A stretch of 12,766 nucleotides of DNA from contig DIWL01000031.1 in NCBI GenBank assembly GCA_002428455.1, positions 1 through 12,766 on the forward strand, given 5' to 3'. Below the pieces are notes generated by a model that saw only the letters and a program-made list of their open reading frames with translations, did no database searches and was not told the DNA's origin. This document shows positions 1 through 6,615 of the stretch, one piece after another. Made by a program: the position numbers and the translations under genes. The stretch is from Anaerolineaceae bacterium UBA6107 (GTDB taxonomy: Bacteria; Chloroflexota; Anaerolineae; Anaerolineales; Anaerolineaceae). Within the stretch, counting starts at the first letter, position 1. Each line of letters begins with the position of its first letter.

Positions 1-3000
1 CAACTTGCTGGTGATGGATGTAGGCGACGAGATGCAGGGCAGCCTGCTCTCCAACATCTGGCAGGGTGAGCCGGTCATTGATGCCTACAACACCATCGGC
101 TATGATGTAGCCACCTTTGGCAACCATGAATTTGACTGGGGCAAGGATGTATTAAGCACCCGTGTCGGCGAAGCGGATTATCCTTATGTCTCTGCCAATA
201 TCGTGGTCAATGACACAGGGAACTGCGCCACGGCGGGGTGGGGAACCCCGGCGTTTGTTGATGCTCCGTTTGAGATCATCACCGTCGGGTCTCCTGTATC
301 GGTTAAAGTGGCCGTGATCGGTGTGACCACTCCGGAGACCCCGATCATCACGATCGCGGAAGCGACCGAAGGCTTGTGCTTCAAGGACGCCGCTGAGTCG
401 ATCATCCATCATTACGATGCGATGAAAGCTGCTGGCGCGGATGTGATCGTTGTGCTCAGCCACCTGGGTTACCCGGATGGCGGTTATGGTTATGGAATAC
501 CGACCTATGGCGACGTGACACTGGCGAAAAAGCTTAACACCGCTGGAAAGCACGTTGACCTGATCCTGGGAGGTCATAGCCACACAGATCTTGCCGCAGC
601 TACAGTGGAAGGCGGCACGACCATCGCCCAGGCGCATTACAATGGGCGAAAATTAGGCCGTGCTGACATTACAGTAAAGACCGATGGCAGTGTTCAAATT
701 ACCTGGTCAAGGATTACGATCTCCACCACTGGTGTGGAGGACCCGACGGTCAAGGCACTCATTGCAGGATATGCGAGTGATCCGGAATACGTGGCCTTGA
801 TCAATGAACCGATCGGCTATGTGCAGACCGACCTGCTGCGCAATTACAATGGCGACGCCATGATGGGTGACTTTGTCGATGATGCCATCTATGGTTTCCT
901 GAACTCTGACGATGATACGACCAACGATGTGGACATGTTCTTTAACAACGCCGGTGGCATCCGTATCGACTGGTGCGACAAGGAGGATATAGCGAATCCG
1001 GGTACTTACATCTGGACCAGCACTCCCGCAGACTGCCAGGCAGAAGGTTTATGGACGCATGACCCGATGCTGCTCACCTATGGGCAGATGTTCCAGATTC
1101 TGCCCTTTGGCAATGCCACTATCGTCGGTGATATGACCGGCGCTCAGATCGTGGAATTGTTAAACCAGAGTGCCACCCTGTTCAAGGGTGCCCTCCAACC
1201 GGCGGGCATGCGCTACAGCTTCTATCGTTACTCCGACGCGCTTCCCGGTCCGCAACCTTACGCCTGGGGCGCTTATGATTACTGCGTGATCAATAAAGGC
1301 ACCGGCGTTTGTGAGCGATTCGACCTGAACAAGACCTACCGCGTGGGCACGAATGAGTTTCTCGCCCCCGCCGGGCAGGACGGCTACACTCCCTTTAAGT
1401 ACATGACCAACGTTTCCTACTGGGGAGACATGCTCGATGCGGTCAATGCCTATGTGGCAGCCAATCATGGCACCCCTGCCACAGCTTATAAAGGTCCCGA
1501 CGGTGATGGAACTCTGGATGGACGCATCACCCGCGACGGGACAGATGCTACCGGTTCAATCGTCCCGCTCACCATCCTGCACCACAACGACTCACATGGC
1601 AATCTGGTGAAAGGAACCTACGTTGGACTCACACAACTGGCAACCCTGATCAAGCAGGAGAAGTTGCACAACCCGGGGCGCACACTGCTTTTGAACGCGG
1701 GTGACAGTATCCAGGGTGACGCAATGAGTTATTACTTCCGCACCGCTGGGCTGGGTTATGCTTCCGACGGTACACCTCTGCCGCTTGACATGCAGGAAGT
1801 GCCCTTCATAAAGGCAACAAATCTGCTTGGTTATGATGCAATGACCATTGGAAACCACGAGTATAACTTTGGCAAGGATGTATTTGTGAGCGCCTTGGGT
1901 GGTGCGAATTATCCCATGATGCAGGCTAACGTGGAGGATACCGGCGAATATGGATTGGACCTGGTGCCGGTTGAGGATTACGTTGAGAAAAGCCTGGGCG
2001 ATATCGATGTCGCCATCCTTGGCATAGGCAACCACCGTATACCCAACTATGAACTACCCAGCAACATTCCAGGACTCACCTTTACAGATCCGATCGCGAA
2101 AGCACAGGAGCTGGCTGATCTGCTCAATCCCACCAATGATGTGGTGATCGCGTTGACACATATCGGCTTTACGGAGAATCCCGGTAGTGTTGAAGTGGAC
2201 GCCAATGTGGATACCAACCTGGCCATGATCACCTCCGGCATCGACGCCATCATCGGCGGACACAGCCACACGGATCCTTCCAAACAGACCGCTTACTCAG
2301 GGATCTATAAATATCTGCCCACCATCATTGAAAACGCGGTTGGTGAGCCAGTGATCGTCAACCAGGCTTACCGCTACAACAACACACTGGGCGAAGTGGT
2401 GATCGGTCTGCGCGACCTGGGTGGTGGTAACTATGAAGTTGTCAGCGAAACCGGTCGTTACATCCCCGTCACAATGGAAATCGCGGAGGATGCAGAGGTC
2501 AAATCGGTGCTGGATCCGTATGTCACGATGCTCAACGCCTACAATAACGCCGTGATCGGACAGACTACCGTGCCCATCGATACGCTTTCTGCTTACACAG
2601 AGGAAACGAACGGTGCCAATCTGCAGGCAGACGCGGGAGTGTACGTGCTGGAAAAGAATGGAATTGATGTGGACTTCCACCTCTCCGGTGCGATGAGCAA
2701 CCGCAAGGTTGCCAACGCCGCCACACCTGCCGCACCAGTCGACCTGAAGATCAGCGACATGTTCTCCCTGATGCCGTATGAGAACTCGCTGGTGGTTATC
2801 AGCATGAACGGTCCGCAACTGAAGGCGGTACTGGAGCGCAGTTACCGTAACTACTACTACTACAAGTATGTACCGGGTTACGGCGGCTACAGTTACTACA
2901 CCACCTGCATGATCGACACAAACTTCGGCAACGTGATCACCTACAACGACATCAGCGAAGCAGCGTACGATCCAACCAAGAGCTACGTGGTTTCGTTGAA

Positions 3001-4135
3001 TATCGGTGGCGAGGAGGTGGACTTCACTGACGCGGAAACTTACTACAATGTCTCCACGGTGAACTACCTGGCGGCAGGTTCATGCAACTTTAACAACGCC
3101 GGCGTCACGCTATGGCCGTTGGATCAGATTGTTGCGGATACCCAGTACTACGTGCGCGACGCTGTGATCGAATACGTCAAGAACGAAGGAACAGTATCAC
3201 CCGCGATCGAAGGGCGCCTGGCATTCATCCATGACCTGGCGGCTCCGGTGATCACGATCAATGCACCTGTTGCGATGGAATATCTCGTGCTGGAACCCCT
3301 GACGATCGACTACGAGGTGGGGGAAGTGGGCGCCGCAGGAATAATGGAGGAATGGGCTGAACTGGACGGTGTTGAGGTGCAGAACGGTCAACTGATCGAC
3401 TTGTTGACCCTGCCCGCCGGTCCGCACACGCTGACGGTCTACGCGGTGGACAAAGCTGGCAACGCGAGCAGTAAATCAGTGACCTTCACTGTATTTACCA
3501 CCAGTTTCGAGTCTAAGTTCACCAAAAATGCCAAGGGATGGACACCGGTGAAAGGGGTTTGGTTCATTACTGACATGGGTTACTACAAGACCAAGGGCGT
3601 TGTTAACGAAATCGCCAGCGCGATCCATAAGACCGATTTTGGCATGCTGACGCTTGAGACCAGGATGCGCAGAAAATACGGTGAGGCTTCGCTGCCCAAC
3701 CGGTTGCACTTCCGCACATCACCAGTTGCTTTGGATGCGAATGGTCAATGGACGAACGGTTACATGTTCCAATACACCAACGCCGGATACTTTAGCGTCT
3801 GGAAAGTTGTCGATGGCGTATTCTCACCGGTGGTCGGCTGGACCTATTCACCGACGATCGTTCCATTTGGCTGGAACACGCTAAAAGTGGTTGCCAACGG
3901 CGATAACATGGAATTCTACATCAACGGTGTGCTGCACGCAGCGGGCAGCGACAGCACGCACAGTGTTGGTAAGGTTGCCCTCAGTATGTGGCGCGCAGGA
4001 ACGAAAGCACCTCTCATTGTAGATTGGGTGAAGGTCAGCAATGTGGCTACCCCGGCAACTTACGATGGGATGTCGGTGACCTCGGTGATCGGTGAACCGG
4101 TCGACTGGGCTGACCCGAATTCTTCACCGGAATAA
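1..4135 (+). CDS. Tandem 5'-nucleotidase / 2',3'-cyclic phosphodiesterase, secreted, 5'-truncated by window
   Basis: The reading frame is open from base 2 and starts inside a metallophosphatase motif (DVGDEMQG), so the true start, signal peptide and first metal motif (DxH) lie upstream. The TTG at base 5 is not a credible start. Numbering residues from base 5, module 1 shows GNHEFDWG (39-46), LSHLG (about 150) and GGHSHTD (about 188-194), then a 5'-nucleotidase C-terminal domain with NNAGGIR near 314. Module 2 shows NDSHGN (about 525), NAGDSIQG (about 565), GNHEYNFG (about 616), LTHIGF (about 717) and GGHSHTD (about 750), so its metal site looks complete, followed by a second C-terminal domain (about 850-1080). 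After that come an Ig-like domain (about 1095-1180, ending in AVDKAGNASSKSVTF) and a LamG/concanavalin-like domain (about 1183-1350). There is no C-terminal anchor. The duplicated layout resembles Bacillus YfkN. Predicted role: extracellular hydrolysis of nucleotides or cyclic nucleotides to nucleoside and phosphate. Family assignment is firm; the exact substrate is inferred. Confidence 0.93.
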   Translation, partial: NLLVMDVGDEMQGSLLSNIWQGEPVIDAYNTIGYDVATFGNHEFDWGKDVLSTRVGEADYPYVSANIVVNDTGNCATAGWGTPAFVDAPFEIITVGSPVSVKVAVIGVTTPETPIITIAEATEGLCFKDAAESIIHHYDAMKAAGADVIVVLSHLGYPDGGYGYGIPTYGDVTLAKKLNTAGKHVDLILGGHSHTDLAAATVEGGTTIAQAHYNGRKLGRADITVKTDGSVQITWSRITISTTGVEDPTVKALIAGYASDPEYVALINEPIGYVQTDLLRNYNGDAMMGDFVDDAIYGFLNSDDDTTNDVDMFFNNAGGIRIDWCDKEDIANPGTYIWTSTPADCQAEGLWTHDPMLLTYGQMFQILPFGNATIVGDMTGAQIVELLNQSATLFKGALQPAGMRYSFYRYSDALPGPQPYAWGAYDYCVINKGTGVCERFDLNKTYRVGTNEFLAPAGQDGYTPFKYMTNVSYWGDMLDAVNAYVAANHGTPATAYKGPDGDGTLDGRITRDGTDATGSIVPLTILHHNDSHGNLVKGTYVGLTQLATLIKQEKLHNPGRTLLLNAGDSIQGDAMSYYFRTAGLGYASDGTPLPLDMQEVPFIKATNLLGYDAMTIGNHEYNFGKDVFVSALGGANYPMMQANVEDTGEYGLDLVPVEDYVEKSLGDIDVAILGIGNHRIPNYELPSNIPGLTFTDPIAKAQELADLLNPTNDVVIALTHIGFTENPGSVEVDANVDTNLAMITSGIDAIIGGHSHTDPSKQTAYSGIYKYLPTIIENAVGEPVIVNQAYRYNNTLGEVVIGLRDLGGGNYEVVSETGRYIPVTMEIAEDAEVKSVLDPYVTMLNAYNNAVIGQTTVPIDTLSAYTEETNGANLQADAGVYVLEKNGIDVDFHLSGAMSNRKVANAATPAAPVDLKISDMFSLMPYENSLVVISMNGPQLKAVLERSYRNYYYYKYVPGYGGYSYYTTCMIDTNFGNVITYNDISEAAYDPTKSYVVSLNIGGEEVDFTDAETYYNVSTVNYLAAGSCNFNNAGVTLWPLDQIVADTQYYVRDAVIEYVKNEGTVSPAIEGRLAFIHDLAAPVITINAPVAMEYLVLEPLTIDYEVGEVGAAGIMEEWAELDGVEVQNGQLIDLLTLPAGPHTLTVYAVDKAGNASSKSVTFTVFTTSFESKFTKNAKGWTPVKGVWFITDMGYYKTKGVVNEIASAIHKTDFGMLTLETRMRRKYGEASLPNRLHFRTSPVALDANGQWTNGYMFQYTNAGYFSVWKVVDGVFSPVVGWTYSPTIVPFGWNTLKVVANGDNMEFYINGVLHAAGSDSTHSVGKVALSMWRAGTKAPLIVDWVKVSNVATPATYDGMSVTSVIGEPVDWADPNSSPE

Positions 4136-4159
4136 ACCGGCGAAAACGGGATAACAACA

Positions 4160-4197
4160 ATCGGGGCACGGATTTTGTGCCCCGATCTTTTGTTTTT
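4160..4197 (+). terminator. Intrinsic terminator of the nucleotidase gene
   Basis: A perfect 10-bp stem (ATCGGGGCAC at 4160-4169 and GTGCCCCGAT at 4177-4186) with a 7-nt loop is followed directly by CTTTTGTTTTT. It lies 25 bases after the nucleotidase stop. In the other direction the stem is followed by TGTTGTTAT, so it may also weakly stop transcription from the convergent lipoprotein gene. The rest of the 4136-4240 gap holds only weak AT-rich dyads. Confidence 0.93.
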
Positions 4198-4240
4198 GAG
4201 TTGAATTGTCTGATTATTCAATCAAAGCAGGGGAAAAGGA

Positions 4241-4984
4241 TCAATCGCTTGTCATTTGCAGGTTGATCCAGATCTCGGCGCTTTCCTTTACATCAATTTC
4301 GCGGGCGGGAGGAAACACACCGATCAGGTTGCAGGCCGCGTTGACCGCGCTGCTGTCGCAACCGTATCCACCCGCTTCCAGCGTCCACACCCCCCGGCTG
4401 TTTTCCGGCAGGAAGAAATAGAACTGACCGAGGACGTCAGTGGTGGCGGCATCTTCATCTCCGGGCTCACCACCCGCGGGAGTTAATGACAAGGTGATAT
4501 GAGAAGCCGGGTTACCGTTTGGTGTATACATATGACCTTTCACAATCACGAAACCATCCGGGATTACTTCGGGGGCGTCGTAGAAATCACCCTTAAGATC
4601 GAGCAATTCAAGTTTCATCCAGCCAAGCAGGTTGTTGGAAGTATTTACGTACACCCAACTCCAACCGGGGGCGCGGCCGAGAACTTCCACGGTTTCTCCC
4701 TCCGGGTAGGTCCAGTAGGCTTCGTGGAGGAATCCCGGCCCGCTGCGCAGGAACAGATCATCAATGGTGACAACGGCCTCAAAGGGCTGGTATGGGGTGG
4801 GGGTGGGCGAGGGTGCGGGCGTTTTAGTGGCGGTGGGCAACGGGGTTTCGGTGGGAGGGGAGGATTCAGTGGTGATTGGCGGAGGGAAAGTACTGGTGGG
4901 GAAGGCGGGTTCCATCGTTTTCGCGCACCCGCCGACCAGGGCAAGCAGGAGTAAACTGGTGAGAATAACTAGGGTATGTCGCAC
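4241..4984 (-). CDS. Lipoprotein with Pro/Thr-rich linker, SH3-like domain and carboxypeptidase-regulatory-like domain
   Basis: This 247-residue protein starts at a GTG (CAC on the plus strand, 4982-4984), with a strong GGAGG about 7 nt upstream. Residues 1-20 form a lipoprotein signal: a Leu-rich hydrophobic core ending in VGGC with Cys20 as the lipidation site. Residues 22-67 are a low-complexity Pro/Thr/Ser linker containing TPTP repeats, a style common in Chloroflexota surface proteins. Residues about 70-130 resemble a bacterial SH3 domain (LFLRSGPG, EGETVEVLGRAPGWSWV, GWMKLELL). Residues about 145-245 look like a beta-sandwich of the carboxypeptidase-regulatory/Cna-B-like kind (VKGHMYTPNGNPASHITLSL, TTDVLGQFYFFLP). 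It is convergent with the nucleotidase gene and divergent from rrf2. A role in binding cell wall or another surface partner is inferred only from the SH3 fold; no catalytic residues are visible. Confidence 0.88.
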   Translation of the reverse strand: MRHTLVILTSLLLLALVGGCAKTMEPAFPTSTFPPPITTESSPPTETPLPTATKTPAPSPTPTPYQPFEAVVTIDDLFLRSGPGFLHEAYWTYPEGETVEVLGRAPGWSWVYVNTSNNLLGWMKLELLDLKGDFYDAPEVIPDGFVIVKGHMYTPNGNPASHITLSLTPAGGEPGDEDAATTDVLGQFYFFLPENSRGVWTLEAGGYGCDSSAVNAACNLIGVFPPAREIDVKESAEIWINLQMTSD

Positions 4985-4989
4985 TGGGA

Positions 4990-4996
4990 TCCCTCC
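4990..4996 (-). promoter_or_regulatory. Ribosome binding site that sets the GTG start of the lipoprotein gene
   Basis: On the minus strand the sequence reads CCCGGAGGGATCCCA immediately before GTG. The GGAGG core with about 7 nt spacing supports this GTG as the start. The lipoprotein signal begins at once after it, and no better ATG is available. Confidence 0.75.
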
Positions 4997-5015
4997 GGGT
5001 ATATACGAATGGTTA

Positions 5016-5024
5016 TTTATACCA
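5016..5024 (-). promoter_or_regulatory. Extended -10 promoter of the lipoprotein gene
   Basis: On the minus strand TGGTATAAA forms an extended -10 element (TGn + TATAAA) about 32 bases upstream of the GTG start. The matching -35 position (ACCGCG) is poor, as expected of extended -10 promoters. A 6-bp inverted repeat, AATGGT-N7-ACCATT (5008-5026), overlaps it and could be an operator. Confidence 0.45.
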
Positions 5025-5075
5025 TTGACGTTAGAACGCGCGGTATGATTCCGCGAGGATGTAGATTTTAAATCC

Positions 5076-5113
5076 TTGACAAATCTAGGCTATGAATATA
5101 CTATATCTATAAT
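5076..5113 (+). promoter_or_regulatory. Promoter region of the rrf2 gene
   Basis: A consensus -35 TTGACA lies at 5076-5081. Candidate -10 hexamers are TACTAT at 5099-5104 (17-nt spacer), TATACT at 5097-5102 (15-nt spacer) and a perfect TATAAT at 5108-5113, which is too far (26 nt) from this -35. The first pairing has the best spacing. The shared 32-bp element starting at 5106 would cover the transcription start, which fits repression. Confidence 0.6.
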
Positions 5114-5137
5114 GTCTATAGAATATGTAGTGTATAT
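5106..5137 (+). promoter_or_regulatory. Putative Rrf2 operator, copy 1 (in front of rrf2)
   Basis: The element has the form TCTA-N9-TAGA-N4-GTAGTGTATAT, with TCTA at 5106-5109, TAGA at 5119-5122 and GTAGTGTATAT at 5127-5137. It matches the element in front of the pstS-like gene at 24 of 32 positions with no gap. An outer dyad, AATATAC (5095-5101) and GTATATT (5132-5138), surrounds it. That it is the binding site of the adjacent Rrf2 protein is inferred from its repetition and location. Confidence 0.55.
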
Positions 5138-5155
5138 TGAAGGACAATCGCTCAA

Positions 5156-5599
5156 ATGAGGCTTTCCAAACGCGGTGAATATGGTTTACGCGCCATGATC
5201 CAGCTGGCTCATCCCGCCCCGGAGGGTGGACTGGCGGTGCTGCAGATCGCGCAGATCTCCGAGCTGGAAAAGATACCGGTCAAGTTCCTGGAACAGATCC
5301 TGCTCACGCTCAAAAATGCCGGCCTGTTGCAAAGCAAGCGTGGTGTGACCGGTGGTTATTACCTGGCGAAAGCGGCAGATGAAATCATGCTGGGGCAGAT
5401 CGTTCGCATTTTGGATGGCCCCCTGGCACCCATCCGCTGCGTCAGCCAGATGGCATACGAACCCTGCGGTTGCCCGGATGAATCCTCTTGCGGGCTGCGC
5501 ATGGTGATGGGTGATGTACGCAATGCCATTGCGGACATCCTGGATAACACATCCCTGGCGGATGTGTCAGCGCGAGCAAGGGCAGCCCGCCAAAGCTGA
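5156..5599 (+). CDS. Rrf2-family transcriptional regulator with four-cysteine motif
   Basis: The 147-residue length and N-terminus (MRLSKRGEYGLRAM) are typical of Rrf2/IscR winged-helix repressors, which supports the ATG at 5156. AAGGA lies about 11 nt upstream, a slightly long spacing. The DNA-binding region spans about residues 1-75: IAQISELEKIPVKFLEQIL is the recognition-helix region and KRGVTGGYYLAK is the wing. Cysteines at 95, 104, 106 and 112 form C-X8-C-X-C-X5-C, followed by GLRMVMGDVRNAI. In the family, clustered cysteines here usually bind an iron-sulfur cluster and sense redox, nitric oxide or iron state; the spacing differs from E. coli IscR. No cysteine desulfurase or scaffold gene is adjacent. 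The next gene is instead a pstS-like gene 65 bases downstream, whose promoter carries the same DNA element as this gene's own promoter. Autoregulation and control of the importer are inferred. Confidence 0.93.
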   Translation: MRLSKRGEYGLRAMIQLAHPAPEGGLAVLQIAQISELEKIPVKFLEQILLTLKNAGLLQSKRGVTGGYYLAKAADEIMLGQIVRILDGPLAPIRCVSQMAYEPCGCPDESSCGLRMVMGDVRNAIADILDNTSLADVSARARAARQS

Positions 5600-5602
5600 T
5601 TT

Positions 5603-5618
5603 TTTATTTCGAAATAAA
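5603..5618. promoter_or_regulatory. Perfect 16-bp palindrome between rrf2 and the pstS-like gene
   Basis: TTTATTTCGAAATAAA is a perfect palindrome starting three bases after the rrf2 stop. As RNA it would be a weak, nearly loopless AT stem without a U-tract, so it is unlikely to be a terminator. It occupies the -35 region relative to the candidate -10 at 5628-5633, which suits a protein-binding site. Confidence 0.5.
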
Positions 5619-5619
5619 G

Positions 5620-5651
5620 TCTACTAATACAATAGACTAAGTAGTGTATAT
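5620..5651 (+). promoter_or_regulatory. Putative Rrf2 operator, copy 2, overlapping the promoter of the pstS-like gene
   Basis: TCTA (5620-5623), TAGA (5633-5636) and GTAGTGTATAT (5641-5651) repeat the spacing of the copy in front of rrf2. The dyad here extends to AGTCTA-N9-TAGACT (5618-5638). A -10-like TACAAT (5628-5633) sits inside it with only a weak -35, so a protein bound here would cover the promoter. The ribosome binding site GGAG (5655-5658) follows directly. Confidence 0.55.
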
Positions 5652-5664
5652 AACGGAGAGAACA

Positions 5665-6615
5665 ATGAAAAAGAAATTATTTCGATTTCTAGCCCTGTTG
5701 ATGATCATTGGTGTAGCGCTAAGCGCCTGCACCCCAAAATCCAACACAGAAAACGGCGGGACGATCGCGATCTCAGGTGCGTTCGCGCTCTATCCGATGA
5801 TGACCCGCTGGGCAGAGGAGTACACGACTCTGCATCCTGAGGTACTCTTCGATGTGTCGGCAGGCGGGGCTGGCAAAGGCATGACCGACGCACTCTCTGA
5901 CACGGTGGAGATTGGCATGGTCTCGCGCGCCATCAGTGCTGAAGAGGAAGCTAAAGGGGCATACTGGGTACCGGTGGTCATTGACGCGGTCTTCCCCACC
6001 ATCAGCGACCAGAACCCGGTGAAAGAGCAGTTGCTGGCTGCAGGTATCACACGGGAGGCGTTTACCAAATTATTTATCACTGGTGAATACACAACCTGGG
6101 GAGAGGTGATAGGTGACCCAACGATCATTGCCGAGGTGCATGTTTATACGCGCTCCGATGCCTGCGGTGCCGCAGATACCTGGGCGAAGTACCTGGGCGG
6201 GGCGCAGGAAGACCTGCTGGGCATTGGCGTGGGGTCTGACCCGGCGCTGCTCGACGCCGTGATCAAGGACCCCCTGGGTATCGGGTACAACAATCTCAAC
6301 TACGCCTTCGATATCACCACCGGTGCGAATGTGACCGGCTCATTGGTGGTGCCCATTGATGTGAACGAGAACGGTGTGACCGATGCGGAGGAGTTGCTCA
6401 CTTCCACCACTGAAGCGGTCAGTGCGGTGGCTGATGGCAAATACCCCTCTCCACCAGCCCGGGAGTTGAACCTGGTGACGCACGGCGAACCCTCGGGGAT
6501 AGTCCGTGACTTCATCACCTGGATCCTGACCGACGGACAGCAATATGTAACCGAAAGCGGTTACATCGCGCTGACGCCAGAAAAGCTCGCTGAAGCCCTG
6601 CTGAAAGTGCAATGA
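5665..6615 (+). CDS. pstS: PstS-like periplasmic/lipid-anchored substrate-binding protein of an ABC importer
   Basis: I place the start at the ATG at 5665 (316 residues): ACGGAGAG lies just upstream, and a lipoprotein signal follows (MKKK, hydrophobic core, LSAC with Cys22). An in-frame ATG seven codons earlier has no ribosome site. The fold is the PstS/PBP-like-2 type: ISGAFALYP (36-44), SAGGAGKGM (65-73), GMVSRAIS (84-91), a YTRSDACGAADT loop (161-172) and GIGYNNLNYAF near 212. In classical PstS the corresponding loop is R-x-x-x-S-G-T; here Cys167 and Ala169 replace the Ser and Thr that normally contact phosphate. Residues 232-243 (DVNENGVTDAEE) match an EF-hand calcium loop. The stop overlaps the permease start (ATGA). 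Membership in the Pst importer family is well supported by the neighbours; phosphate as ligand is likely but not certain. Confidence 0.85.
   Translation: MKKKLFRFLALLMIIGVALSACTPKSNTENGGTIAISGAFALYPMMTRWAEEYTTLHPEVLFDVSAGGAGKGMTDALSDTVEIGMVSRAISAEEEAKGAYWVPVVIDAVFPTISDQNPVKEQLLAAGITREAFTKLFITGEYTTWGEVIGDPTIIAEVHVYTRSDACGAADTWAKYLGGAQEDLLGIGVGSDPALLDAVIKDPLGIGYNNLNYAFDITTGANVTGSLVVPIDVNENGVTDAEELLTSTTEAVSAVADGKYPSPPARELNLVTHGEPSGIVRDFITWILTDGQQYVTESGYIALTPEKLAEALLKVQ

Noticed and set aside
5..7. TTG as start of the nucleotidase
   Set aside because: The protein would begin inside the metal-binding motif and lack a signal peptide and the first DxH motif; the gene clearly continues upstream of the window.
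1592..2818. Several long minus-strand open frames across the nucleotidase
   Set aside because: They lie opposite conserved catalytic motifs, show no recognisable domain, and have no promoter or ribosome site.
2846..2865. TAC codon run as a phase-variable microsatellite
   Set aside because: The run is short, in frame (trinucleotide), and embedded in a wider Tyr-rich protein segment using mixed codons, so it is a protein feature and not a slippage tract.
4499..4954. 151-codon plus-strand open frame opposite the lipoprotein gene
   Set aside because: It is the antisense shadow of the Pro/Thr-rich linker and SH3 region, giving Gly/Arg-rich low-complexity protein with no ribosome site.
4985..5155. 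Riboswitch or small RNA in the divergent intergenic region
   Set aside because: The 171 bases are accounted for by two promoters and short dyads; no extended conserved RNA fold is apparent.
5644..5664. Upstream in-frame ATG for the pstS-like gene
   Set aside because: It lies within the shared regulatory element, has no ribosome site, and would add residues before the Lys-rich signal peptide; ATG 5665 has GGAG at the right distance.
5600..5664. PhoB-type Pho box upstream of the importer
   Set aside because: I looked for CTGTCAT-like direct repeats with 11-bp period and found none; only the palindrome and the shared element are present.
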